This document shows positions 1-7,265 of a DNA stretch of 64,000 nucleotides, one piece after another. The stretch comes from an uncultured Aquimarina sp. (GTDB lineage: Bacteria > Bacteroidota > Bacteroidia > Flavobacteriales > Flavobacteriaceae). The first letter of the stretch is position 1; every line of letters starts with the position of its first letter. The notes beneath the pieces were generated by a model. It ran no database searches, was not told the DNA's origin, and saw only the letters and a list, made by a program, of their open reading frames with translations. The stretch spans positions 1-64,000 of the forward strand of contig CANMTP010000001.1 of the NCBI GenBank assembly GCA_947500845.1, written 5' to 3'. The position numbers were made by a program, and so were the translations under genes.

Positions 1-60
1 ATCTTGTGTTTCCATAATAAATAAAATGCTATTAAATTATTATACTAACTTAGGATACTG

Positions 61-196
61 CTTTTACATGGTTGCTATAAGTTCATAGCGGCGGAAATTC
101 CTAACGGAATTTCACGCGCTTTTGCTACCTTTGGGCTGTACGGAGGGTTACTTTGTGATCATCCCGCTACGAAACTATACATTAAACGTTGGTAGC
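61..196. repeat. Cassette-boundary repeat (attC-like) in front of the first unit
   Basis: This spacer holds a hairpin GCTAT/ATAGC around 73-88 and a perfect 8-bp stem GAAATTCC/GGAATTTC around 95-114. It ends in ACGTTGGTAGC, whose last nine bases (188-196) are the inverted complement of 1616-1624 after the second gene. A related, more diverged block is at 9199-9310. Bases 1-60 show nothing recognisable. Reading it as the remains of an attC-like recombination site is inference. Confidence 0.5.
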
Positions 197-287
197 TATA
201 CGAAAAAACATTTGTTGTCATATGGCAACTAATAAGAAAACGATTCCAATTTACTTTGCTTCGTAAAACTTTTAAATAAACGAAGAA

Positions 288-1019
288 ATGAAGCAATCTA
301 AAAGAATCGCTCTAGTTACGGGAGCAAACAAAGGTTTAGGATTTGAAACAGCAAAGCAATTGTTAGAACAAAACATTGAAGTTCTTCTTGGAGTGCGGAA
401 TGAAGCTGCAGGAAGAGATGCACAAGATAATTTGCGGACTTTGGGCTTAAATTCTCAAATTGCAGTTATTGATGTTAGTGATGAAAATTCTATCATTGAA
501 ACAGCCGAAAGAATCGACAAAGATTATGGTAAACTTGACATACTTGTCAATAACGCTGGTGTAATGCTGGACTTAGGACAAGCAATAGATGAGGTTTCCA
601 CAGAGACTATGAGGAATACTTTTGAAGTTAATGTTATTGGAGCATCAAATGTAATAAAGCATATGTTGCCATTGCTTAAAAAATCTAAAGTAGGTAGGAT
701 TGTCAATGTGTCAAGTGGATTAGGTTCTTTATATCAAAATGCCGACCCCAATTATATGTATTATCCATACAAGCTATTGGCGTATAATAGTTCTAAGTCT
801 GCTTTGAATTCTATAACCTTATCTTATGCTTTTGCCCTAAAAGACAGCACAATAAAGATTAATTCTGCCGATCCAGGCTTTTGCAAGACAGATTTAAATG
901 GAAACAATGGACCGAGAAGTCCCAAAGATGGAGCAGGCATAGCAGTCAAGCTGGCAACAATAGATAAAGATGGTCCTCACGGAGGATTCTTTGATGACAA
1001 TGGAATTGTACCTTGGTAA
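288..1019 (+). CDS. SDR family NAD(P)-dependent oxidoreductase
   Basis: This is a classical short-chain dehydrogenase/reductase of 243 residues. The cofactor-binding TGxxxGxG motif is at residues 11-18, NNAG at 88-91, the catalytic serine region VSS at 141-143 and the YxxxK pair at Tyr166/Lys170. The set of catalytic residues is complete, so the protein should be an active cytoplasmic NADP(H)-dependent reductase. The substrate cannot be read from the sequence; carbonyl-reductase-like SDRs are the nearest impression. It starts about 90 bases inside cassette 1. The next gene begins one base after its stop, so the two are probably co-translated. Confidence 0.9.
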   Translation: MKQSKRIALVTGANKGLGFETAKQLLEQNIEVLLGVRNEAAGRDAQDNLRTLGLNSQIAVIDVSDENSIIETAERIDKDYGKLDILVNNAGVMLDLGQAIDEVSTETMRNTFEVNVIGASNVIKHMLPLLKKSKVGRIVNVSSGLGSLYQNADPNYMYYPYKLLAYNSSKSALNSITLSYAFALKDSTIKINSADPGFCKTDLNGNNGPRSPKDGAGIAVKLATIDKDGPHGGFFDDNGIVPW

Positions 1020-1020
1020 A

Positions 1021-1611
1021 ATGGATATGTCGCACGGAACAAACTCTCTTATTGATTATCTGCTGACCTACAATCATTTGACGGGTCAGCAGATTAGTCT
1101 AATAGAAAGTGTGGTTGAAATCGTGCATCTGCAAAAAGGAGAGTATTTTTCGGAAGCTGGTAAAATAGTTCGGCATTTTGCTATTGTCAAAGATGGCATT
1201 TTAAGAGTATGTTACTATGATAAGCAAGGCAATGAAGTTACCAGATATTTTATAGAAGAAAATAATTTAGCAGTCGATTTAAACAGTTTTAATTATCAAA
1301 TACCATCATCTGAATATGTAGAGGCAGTTATCCCAACTAAACTATATGTTTTCAGTAAAACATCTTTAGTAAAGCTTAAAGAAACAATTTTAGTTTGGGA
1401 AAACATTCAAAATAAGATTGTAAATACCGCTCTGTTGGAAAAAGTAAATCGTATTAGTCCAATGATGGCAGAAGATTCAAAGACTAGATATTTAGAATTC
1501 CATAACAGATACCCGAAGTTGGTCAATCGAATACCGTTGAATTATTTAGCATCATATATTGGAGTAACTAAACATACTTTGAGCAGAATAAGGAAAGAAT
1601 TACTAAAGTAG
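1021..1611 (+). CDS. Crp/Fnr family transcriptional regulator
   Basis: This is a 196-residue protein with an N-terminal cyclic-nucleotide-binding beta-roll (about residues 20-125) and a C-terminal helix-turn-helix at about 171-192 (IPLNYLASYIGVTKHTLSRI). The open frame extends back to 970 inside the SDR gene. ATG 1021 is preferred because it follows the SDR stop by one base and gives a normal N-terminus for this family. Small single-domain regulators of this type are common in Bacteroidota and often control a neighbouring gene, so control of the SDR gene is plausible but inferred. The stop codon ends five bases before the 3' cassette end at 1616. Confidence 0.87.
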   Translation: MDMSHGTNSLIDYLLTYNHLTGQQISLIESVVEIVHLQKGEYFSEAGKIVRHFAIVKDGILRVCYYDKQGNEVTRYFIEENNLAVDLNSFNYQIPSSEYVEAVIPTKLYVFSKTSLVKLKETILVWENIQNKIVNTALLEKVNRISPMMAEDSKTRYLEFHNRYPKLVNRIPLNYLASYIGVTKHTLSRIRKELLK

Positions 1612-1615
1612 TACT

Positions 1616-1688
1616 GCTACCAACAATTTGTATAACTCATTTGCACCCTTCGGGATGCAAACGCATCATACAAGAAACGTTGGGCACA
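1616..1688. repeat. attC-like recombination site between cassettes 1 and 2
   Basis: In order the site has GCTACCAAC (1616-1624, R''-like), TTGTAT (1628-1633, L''-like), a central hairpin TTTGCA-CCC-ttc-GGG-a-TGCAAA (1640-1661) with a bulged A at 1655, ATACAA (1668-1673, L'-like) and GTTGGGCAC (1679-1687, R'-like, fitting GTTRRRY). The outer and inner boxes pair with unpaired spacers between them, which is the attC plan. At about 73 bases the length is in the attC range. A diverged relative is at 15250-15323. Confidence 0.62.
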
Positions 1689-1712
1689 ATTAGAACATAA
1701 CAACATTACGAA

Positions 1713-3071
1713 ATGATAATAAAGAAATTTACAGCGACAAATGTTCACGACTATCTCAATTACGAAATAGACTTTAATGAACATTTAACTTATCTGATTG
1801 GTATCAACGGTACAGGTAAAACAAGTGTCTTAAAGTTGATACTAGGACTTATATCACCATCTTTCAACTATCTAAATAGCATAAATTATGACTATGTAGA
1901 ATTAGAATGTTTGGACGAAAAAAATACTAGTTTCAAAATTTCTTCTCAAAAAAATGAGGAACAAGATTACACTTTAGATTTATCAATTAATAATGAAGAG
2001 CCAATAACGGGAAGAATTATAAAACTGAATAAAGCTCAACAACGATATTTAGACTATGAAAAGGAAGATGAGCAGACTACCTCTATAATTGAAGGATTTA
2101 ATGAACAAGAAGTAGTTACCAAAATAAAAAGTCTTACCACACCTCTATTTTTAGGACTTGATAGACGAGTTTATGAAGGACGTCAAATTGATAAAATGAG
2201 ACAAGGTTTTTTTCTTAGAAGAAAGTATAAAAACTTCCCCCAAGGTGACCCACTAAACTTTAGTCTGATTGATATACAAGAAGTTATTTATGATTATTAT
2301 CGAATCATAGCATCAAAGCAACCTGAAATAAATCAAAATTTCAAGAATAAAATATTACTTCAGTCTTTCGAGTTTCTTGATAGTCAAGAAATTAACATAA
2401 TCAACGATTTCAAAGAGCTTCGAGAGAAAAAACAAGATGCTCTAGATGCATTTGACAATCTGAACATTGTAGGCTTCAAAAATCAAGTTGACACTTTTTT
2501 TGAACAGTTAGAAACTGTTTTAAAGGAAATAAATAATAGAAGAAAGTCAAATACTGATGATAATGCAATTAATAAAGAATCTATAGAGTTTTTTCAAAGA
2601 TGGTTCAACAACCAACCTCAATTAAAACGAATTGATAAACTGATTGAATATAATCAAGCATATCAGACAGAAATTGAAGGATTGTATGAGCCTATAGAAA
2701 AATTAATGAACCTAATCAACGAGTTTTTTAGTGAAAGTAAAAAGCAACTATCAATAACTACTCAAGGAGAATTAAAAGTAATTTTTCAAAATGGTAAAGA
2801 AGCTGAAATTTTTGAACTTTCATCTGGCGAAAAACAAATCATAACTATGTTAGGTCATTTAATATTTTTCGAAGAAAAGTTTAAAACCCAAAAAGGAATT
2901 TTCATTATTGATGAACCAGAGGTTTCACTTCATCTAGCTTGGCAAGAAATATTTGTAAAATCTATTATTGAAGCAAGTCCAAACACTCAATTTATTTTAG
3001 CAACTCATTCGCCTGCTATTACAGGAGATGCTGATGAAAATTTATTTGAGGATTTAGCAAAAATGAATTAG
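1713..3071 (+). CDS. AAA/ABC-type ATPase, AriA-like (PARIS)
   Basis: This is a 452-residue ATPase of the RecF/SMC-like type. The Walker A motif GINGTGKTS is at residues 30-38, the ABC signature LSSGEKQ at 369-375, Walker B FIIDEPE at 397-403 and the switch histidine at 432. The middle (about 200-340) is charged and helical. The next gene, six bases downstream, encodes a DUF4435 protein. An ATPase of this size directly followed by DUF4435 is the arrangement of the two-gene PARIS anti-phage system, in which AriA assembles with and holds the AriB nuclease until a phage protein triggers release. Homology to AriA is judged from architecture only; another OLD-like ATPase/TOPRIM pair is possible. 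Confidence 0.72.
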   Translation: MIIKKFTATNVHDYLNYEIDFNEHLTYLIGINGTGKTSVLKLILGLISPSFNYLNSINYDYVELECLDEKNTSFKISSQKNEEQDYTLDLSINNEEPITGRIIKLNKAQQRYLDYEKEDEQTTSIIEGFNEQEVVTKIKSLTTPLFLGLDRRVYEGRQIDKMRQGFFLRRKYKNFPQGDPLNFSLIDIQEVIYDYYRIIASKQPEINQNFKNKILLQSFEFLDSQEINIINDFKELREKKQDALDAFDNLNIVGFKNQVDTFFEQLETVLKEINNRRKSNTDDNAINKESIEFFQRWFNNQPQLKRIDKLIEYNQAYQTEIEGLYEPIEKLMNLINEFFSESKKQLSITTQGELKVIFQNGKEAEIFELSSGEKQIITMLGHLIFFEEKFKTQKGIFIIDEPEVSLHLAWQEIFVKSIIEASPNTQFILATHSPAITGDADENLFEDLAKMN

Positions 3072-3077
3072 ATTTTT

Positions 3078-3950
3078 ATGGTAAATTTTAGTTTTAAAAG
3101 TTTAAAGTCAATACCAAAATTTTTCGCTTATAGAAATGATATTGATATTTACACAGAGGACAAATCAGCGGATAAAGAGTTTTATAGAACATTATTCCAA
3201 AGATTATTAGGAGATAAAATAAAAATAAATGACATAACACCTCTTGGCTGTAAAGCAAATGTAATTGATGCATACGACAACCAACAAGCAAATTCACAAA
3301 GAAAACAATATTTCATTGTTGATGGGGATTTAGATTTAATAATTGGTACAAATCGAAAAGACGAAAAGAATTTAATTGTTTTAGACTCTTATTGTATTGA
3401 AAACTATCTAGTTGATGAGTTAGGTGCTATTGAATTAATTTATTTTTCAAAAGGTACTGAAGAAAGAGATAAAATATCCAAGGCACTTAATTTCGAAAAA
3501 TGGCTTGAATACAATCGTAAAGAACTTATTGAATTATTTATTCATTTTGCAATATTAAGAATGTATGATGGTGGTCCCAAATTGAGAAATGCTGGAGAGT
3601 TTTTAAAACAAGACAAAAAACAGACAATTCTGGATTGTACACAAATAGTCAACTACACAAGTCAAATTAAACAAGAAATAATCACTAAACTTCAAGAATT
3701 AGGGTTTGAAAATCCAGAAACTGAATTTAATAATGCTTTTAATAATCTTTCAGAAAAATGGGAAACAAGTAATAAAACACTTTTGACGATAGTATCTGGT
3801 AAGGATTATCTAATTCCTCTTTTACAACACCGTATCAATTTTTGTATAAATAAAGGAAAAAGTATGTTTCCAAAACAATCATTAAAATTATTTCTAGCAA
3901 ATAACTCTGATTTATCGAGGTTAGAATTTTTGAAAGAGAGAATAAAATAA
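3078..3950 (+). CDS. DUF4435 TOPRIM-like effector, AriB-like (PARIS)
   Basis: This is a 290-residue protein with DUF4435 features: an acidic residue Glu27 in IYTEDKSADKEFY near the N-terminus and a DxDxD cluster at Asp82/84/86 (FIVDGDLD), matching TOPRIM metal-binding positions. In PARIS systems AriB is a nuclease that acts on host RNA, stops growth and aborts infection. The gene follows the ATPase gene by six bases and ends just before the 3' cassette end, so the pair moves as a unit if the cassette is mobile. The catalytic residues look intact. The PARIS assignment rests on gene order and motif layout; no trigger gene is visible. Confidence 0.7.
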   Translation: MVNFSFKSLKSIPKFFAYRNDIDIYTEDKSADKEFYRTLFQRLLGDKIKINDITPLGCKANVIDAYDNQQANSQRKQYFIVDGDLDLIIGTNRKDEKNLIVLDSYCIENYLVDELGAIELIYFSKGTEERDKISKALNFEKWLEYNRKELIELFIHFAILRMYDGGPKLRNAGEFLKQDKKQTILDCTQIVNYTSQIKQEIITKLQELGFENPETEFNNAFNNLSEKWETSNKTLLTIVSGKDYLIPLLQHRINFCINKGKSMFPKQSLKLFLANNSDLSRLEFLKERIK

Positions 3951-3958
3951 CTGTGCCC

Positions 3959-4045
3959 AACAATGGTAACCGTTGCACAACCTGTTAATTTCTAACAATC
4001 CGACTTTAAATGCGCTCTTTTAAGAGCGTTTTTATTTTGTTGTAA
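3959..4045 (+). terminator. Cassette tail motif with rho-independent terminator
   Basis: After the cassette end comes AATGGTAACCGTTGCACAAC, a motif recurring at most unit ends in this region. At 4013-4028 the stem CGCTCTT/AAGAGCG is followed by TTTTTATTTT, a convincing rho-independent terminator for the ATPase/DUF4435 operon. The block is nearly identical to 8484-8570. Confidence 0.7.
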
Positions 4046-4278
4046 TCTCACAAGGAATAAAATCACAATTGCTTATTTACGGTTTTACGAGGTGATAAAA
4101 GGTATTTTTAACGTGTAAAAGTGAACAAGCGGTTCCTGCCCCACTTTTCACTCGTTTTCCCACGAATTTTAAGTATTTCTTCAGATTATAAGCCATCGCA
4201 GAGAGATGCATCACTTTGTTCGCTTGTCTTATCCCTATCGTATTGATCTTTCTTAGCCCCATAAACTGTGTTAGCGTC
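4045..4278 (-). mobile_element. IS1182-like transposase remnant (C-terminal end)
   Basis: Read on the minus strand this encodes the last part of an IS1182-type DDE transposase (MGLRKINTIGIRQANKVMHL, then AMAYNLKKYLKF). The catalytic VEPVFG segment and everything before it are missing. It is cut at about 4278, where a separate repeat block starts. The same fragment, longer at its front, is at 8557-8844. Confidence 0.75.
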
Positions 4279-4279
4279 C

Positions 4280-4480
4280 TGCTCTGCGAAGTTTGTAACT
4301 TCGTAGCCTACCAAGATAAACTATTCCAAATTATTGCCAATAACGATAACCATCGCACAAGTCCTTAAAAAACAATAATGTGATTCCACAGCTTGAATGT
4401 AAGCGATGATTTGTATGGGATATATTATAATATATAAGAACATAAAGTTGTTCTAAACGCTTTCTTATCAGGCTCAAAAT
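4280..4480. repeat. Second tail-type repeat block, copy 1
   Basis: This block begins with the hairpin CGAAGTT-tgt-AACTTCG, continues with a second tail motif (AATAACGATAACCATCGCAC at about 4338) and ends near GTTCTAAACGC. Copies are at about 5969-6168 and 8848-9020. It looks like the end of a further cassette whose gene has been lost, stacked behind the first tail. Confidence 0.6.
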
Positions 4481-4692
4481 TACTTTATCCTACTTTTTTG
4501 TCGTCAAGCAGATTCGCAATGACAAACACACCGTCACTACGAGGAGGTACGACGAAGTAGTCTTTCAGCTATGAAAAAACTATGTAACTTTCAGTAAAAA
4601 GATTGCTTCATCATACTTTCCTACCGTCAAGCAGATTCGCAATGACAAACACACGGTCATTACGAGGACTGCAAGTACGAAGTAATCTTTTT
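4479..4692. repeat. Two REP-like palindromic elements (cluster 1)
   Basis: Two imperfect palindromes of about 85-97 bases (about 4479-4565 and 4596-4692) share a core of TTCGCAATGACA and CGTCACTACGAGGA-type sequence. In the second, AAAAAGATTGCTTC at the left pairs with GAAGTAATCTTTTT at the right. They resemble the widespread palindromes built around CGTCATTGCGAGG. Clusters with the same order occur at 6171-6383 and 17285-17603. Confidence 0.65.
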
Positions 4693-4716
4693 CTACAGTC
4701 GCTAAGCCTGCATAAT

Positions 4717-4881
4717 ACCAAAAAATACAAACCCACTTCGGAAATCCGCAAAGAAGGATAAAAGTTATTGTCGAATTTTGTAGAAAGAGGTATTTTCAAG
4801 CATTTATGAACGTTTATAAATGCTTACAAATGTTTTAAGTATTTTTATAGAAGATATATATCCAATTGGGTATATTTAATT
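4717..4881 (+). repeat. Conserved cassette leader, copy 1
   Basis: This leader is shared with 6407-6573 and, in degraded form, 17630-17747. It holds a near-perfect palindrome at about 4798-4825 (AAGCATTTATGAAC with one mismatch to its partner arm) and a second one, ATATATCCAATTGGGTATAT, at about 4855-4874, immediately before the cassette core GTTCTACGCA. Whether it is a promoter or an integration site is not known. Confidence 0.55.
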
Positions 4882-4910
4882 GTTCTACGCAATTTTAAAA
4901 AACAACATCG

Positions 4911-5384
4911 ATGAAATCAACTCTATTTATTTTACTCACTTTTTACTCTCTTCTGACTTTCGGACAATGCAATTGTAAAACTTAAATAATTTCAGGAATT
5001 AAAACGAAACAATGTGTTCCTTCTTTAGTTGCATTTGACAACACTTACCAAATTGGAGCTTCTATAAACTCAACGCAAAACGACATAACTTTAATCTTGA
5101 CAATCTGGTTTTTAGGGAATGCAAATACCATTGGTTCAGATTTATTAGTTTTTGTAAATGATGAAAAAACTTTAAACCTAAAAATAATGGACAGCCAAAA
5201 GGACTACGTTGGTGGAAGCCAAATTTGCCACGCTAAATTCAAATTGACCCAAGACGATGTGGAATTTTTAAAAACCAAAGAGCTTTCTTCATTTAGATTT
5301 CATTTTTCAAACGAGGATATTTATAGAACATTTCAGATTAAAAAGAATAACGATATTTTAAAAACCCAACTAAACTGCATATAA
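4911..5384 (+). pseudogene. Secreted protein gene broken by an in-frame TAA
   Basis: From ATG 4911 the frame encodes a signal peptide (MKSTLFILLTFYSLLTFGQ) and then meets TAA at 4983-4985, codon 25. The same frame then runs open without interruption to 5384, giving a 157-codon product if the stop is ignored. The part after the stop has no good start until TTG 5097, which would leave a 95-residue protein without an export signal. The simplest reading is a nonsense mutation in a gene for a small secreted protein of unknown function. A sequencing error is the alternative. The frame ends one base into the next gene. Confidence 0.7.
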
Positions 5385-5914
5385 TGAAACCAAGTCAGAT
5401 AATCGGAATTCTAATTTTTTTAGTGATAGGTATTTCAATTGTAGTTTTTGTGAAAAACGAGAAAAAAGAGGTTAAAGAAGCTTTTAATACATCTACAGGA
5501 AAAATGGAAACTTATGACCCTGAAACTTTTGGAAAAGGTTACGGAGTTACCAGAATGTCAGAAGAAAGTATGGAAATAAGAAAAAGTAAAGAAAGAAATA
5601 GAATATTAATAATTGGTGGTGGAATTTTCGCTATAGTATTTATCATTTTCTTTGTTACTAAATCAAGTGAGGACAAAAAAGACCCTGAAAAAAACTTGGC
5701 AATTTTAAAAGACAAAAACATAATTTCTCAAGCTGAATACGAAGAAAAATTAAGTCAGTCCAAAATAGTTGAGAACGAAAAAAGAATACAGGAAGCCAAA
5801 AGAAAGGAATACAAAAAATTAGTTGCCGAATTAGACAATCTAAAAGCAAAAAGAATTTTATCAGAACAAGAATATCAAGAAAAACTGATTAAAATAAAAG
5901 AAAAAACTGCGTAG
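5384..5914 (+). CDS. SHOCT-domain membrane protein
   Basis: This is a 176-residue protein with two membrane segments (about residues 5-24 and 73-91) and two C-terminal SHOCT-like repeats, LKDKNIISQAEYEEKL at about 107-122 and LKAKRILSEQEYQEKL at about 153-168. SHOCT is a short domain often found at protein ends and thought to help oligomerise or recruit partners; no enzymatic function is visible. The start ATG overlaps the stop of the preceding broken gene by one base (ATAATG), so the two were once translationally coupled. Its stop codon lies inside the cassette-end core. Confidence 0.75.
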   Translation: MKPSQIIGILIFLVIGISIVVFVKNEKKEVKEAFNTSTGKMETYDPETFGKGYGVTRMSEESMEIRKSKERNRILIIGGGIFAIVFIIFFVTKSSEDKKDPEKNLAILKDKNIISQAEYEEKLSQSKIVENEKRIQEAKRKEYKKLVAELDNLKAKRILSEQEYQEKLIKIKEKTA

Positions 5915-5917
5915 AAC

Positions 5918-6168
5918 AACGGTAACCGTTGCACAACCCAATGATTTTCAAAAACTGGCCCTAAATACCCTGCTCTGCGAAGTTTGTAACTTCGTAGCCT
6001 ACGAAGACAAACTATTACAAATTATTGCCAACAACAATAACCATCACACAAGTCCTTAAAAAACAATAATGTGATTCCACAGCTTGAATGTAAGCGATGA
6101 TTTGTGCAGGTTATATTAAATATTTTGAGAGCATAAGTTGTTCTAAACGCTTTCTTATCAGGCTCAAA
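5918..6168. repeat. Tail motif and second tail-type block, copy 2
   Basis: The first tail motif (AACGGTAACCGTTGCACAAC) follows the cassette end directly. From about 5969 the block copies 4280-4480, including the CGAAGTT/AACTTCG hairpin and the second tail motif near 6031. Unlike 3959-4278 there is no transposase fragment in between, so the two tails are joined directly. Confidence 0.6.
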
Positions 6169-6170
6169 AT

Positions 6171-6383
6171 TACTTTATCCTACTTTTTTACCGTCAAGCA
6201 GATTCGCAATGACAAACACACCGTCACTAAGAGGAGGTACGACGAAGTAGTCTGTCTGCTATGAAAAAACCAGGTCACTTTAAGTAAAAAGATTGCTTCA
6301 TCACGCTTTCCTATCGTCAAGCAGATTCGCAATGACAAACACACCGTCATTATTAGGACTGAAAGGACGAAGTAATCTTTTTC
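6171..6383. repeat. Two REP-like palindromic elements (cluster 2)
   Basis: Two elements (about 6171-6253 and 6286-6383) stand in the same order, spacing and sequence type as in cluster 1 at 4479-4692. The whole spacer was therefore copied or inherited as a block rather than seeded by independent insertions. Confidence 0.65.
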
Positions 6384-6406
6384 TACGCTAGCTACACATT
6401 TGTAAA

Positions 6407-6573
6407 ACCAAAAAATACAAACCCATTGTGGAAATCCGCAAAGAACTATAAAAATTATTATCGAATTTTGTAGAAAGAGTTATTTGTAAGCATTTATAAA
6501 CGTTTATAAATGCTTACCAATGTTTTTGAGTATTTCTATACAAGATATATATCCAAATTGGATATATTTAATT
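6407..6573 (+). repeat. Conserved cassette leader, copy 2, with a perfect 32-bp palindrome
   Basis: Bases 6486-6517 form a perfect 32-bp palindrome whose half is GTAAGCATTTATAAAC. A second near-palindrome, ATATATCCAAATTGGATATA, lies at about 6547-6566 and is followed directly by the cassette core at 6574. Copy 1 at 4717-4881 has the same elements with one mismatch in the large palindrome. Confidence 0.6.
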
Positions 6574-6623
6574 GTTGGCAGCAATTGTTAAAAAACCTAG
6601 AAAGAACCAATAATACTTGAACT

Positions 6624-7199
6624 TTGAAATTAAAGCACCTTTTTGATAAAAATTATTATAAGTATTTATATCATCAACTTAAACGAAAAAATCTAAGTGA
6701 ATATATATTTATTGATTTCAAAACAATAGTCGTACTCTCACTACTTTTTATATTAAACATCATATTATTTTATCCAGGAAAATTAACAATTAACATACCC
6801 AAATTAGACAATCAAGTCAACACCTTAGAAACTCTTATTAAAGCCTTAAGTACTTTTATTATTATTATCTTTTCGTTTATTGTCCTCTCTTTTAATATTT
6901 TTTATAGGTATTTCGGACGGTTTGCTTTTTTAAATTTTTTCAAGAATCGATTAATTAAAGTTCTTTTTACAATATTCCTTTTTACTATTGGTTTTATGGT
7001 TTACTCAACAATATATTTGAGAGAAGCACATACGGCTGATAACTATTCAAATTCTCTTTATATAATATCATTACTACTCACCATTTTAACTGTATTACTT
7101 ATTTTCCCTACTGTCATAACTCTTCTGAGAAATTCTCAAAACAGAAAGAACATTTTAAGTATTATTGAAGGATTTAACTCTGAGTGGTTAATTTCATAA
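6624..7199 (+). pseudogene. DUF2254-like membrane protein, N-terminal piece before an in-frame TAA
   Basis: This 191-residue piece starts at TTG 6624 and has four membrane segments at about residues 33-51, 68-92, 106-124 and 143-166. It ends at TAA 7197-7199. The same reading frame continues open beyond the stop to 8447, and the codons directly after it already encode protein-like sequence (YDNVSWGKKTSYKHFQKDPI). The two pieces together resemble the DUF2254 plan of four membrane helices followed by a soluble domain beginning with a DP..L.EIG stretch. The family name is tentative. A nonsense mutation is the likeliest cause. Confidence 0.62.
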
Positions 7200-7265
7200 T
7201 ATGATAATGTTTCTTGGGGTAAAAAAACCTCTTATAAACATTTCCAAAAGGATCCGATCACCTTA

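Larger units (their letters stand above)
188..1624 (+). mobile_element. Gene cassette 1 (SDR + Crp-like regulator)
   Basis: The unit is bounded by GTTGGTAGC at 188-196 and its inverted complement GCTACCAAC at 1616-1624. In an integron cassette the 5' part of the R' core and the 3' R'' core belong to the same site in the circular form, so they complement each other exactly as seen here. Cargo is two tightly packed + strand genes. No integrase is visible, so mobility is inferred. Confidence 0.6.
1679..3961 (+). mobile_element. Gene cassette 2 (PARIS-like defence pair)
   Basis: The unit is bounded by GTTGGGCACA at 1679-1688 and TGTGCCCAAC at 3952-3961, a perfect 10-bp inverted complement different in sequence from the ends of cassette 1. 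The two cargo genes occupy nearly all of it. The 3' end is followed at once by the shared tail motif AATGGTAACCGTTGCACAAC. Confidence 0.62.
4882..5917 (+). mobile_element. Gene cassette 3 (broken secreted protein + SHOCT membrane protein)
   Basis: The unit is bounded by GTTCTACGCA at 4882-4891 and TGCGTAGAAC at 5908-5917, a perfect 10-bp inverted complement. The cores do not fit GTTRRRY, yet the complementarity is exact, so pairing rather than a fixed sequence is conserved. The TAG stop of the last gene (5912-5914) lies inside the 3' core. Confidence 0.6.

Noticed and set aside
4479..4692. Repeated units as a CRISPR array
   Set aside because: Repeats are imperfect palindromes of about 90 bases, only two or three per cluster, with no uniform spacers and no cas genes.
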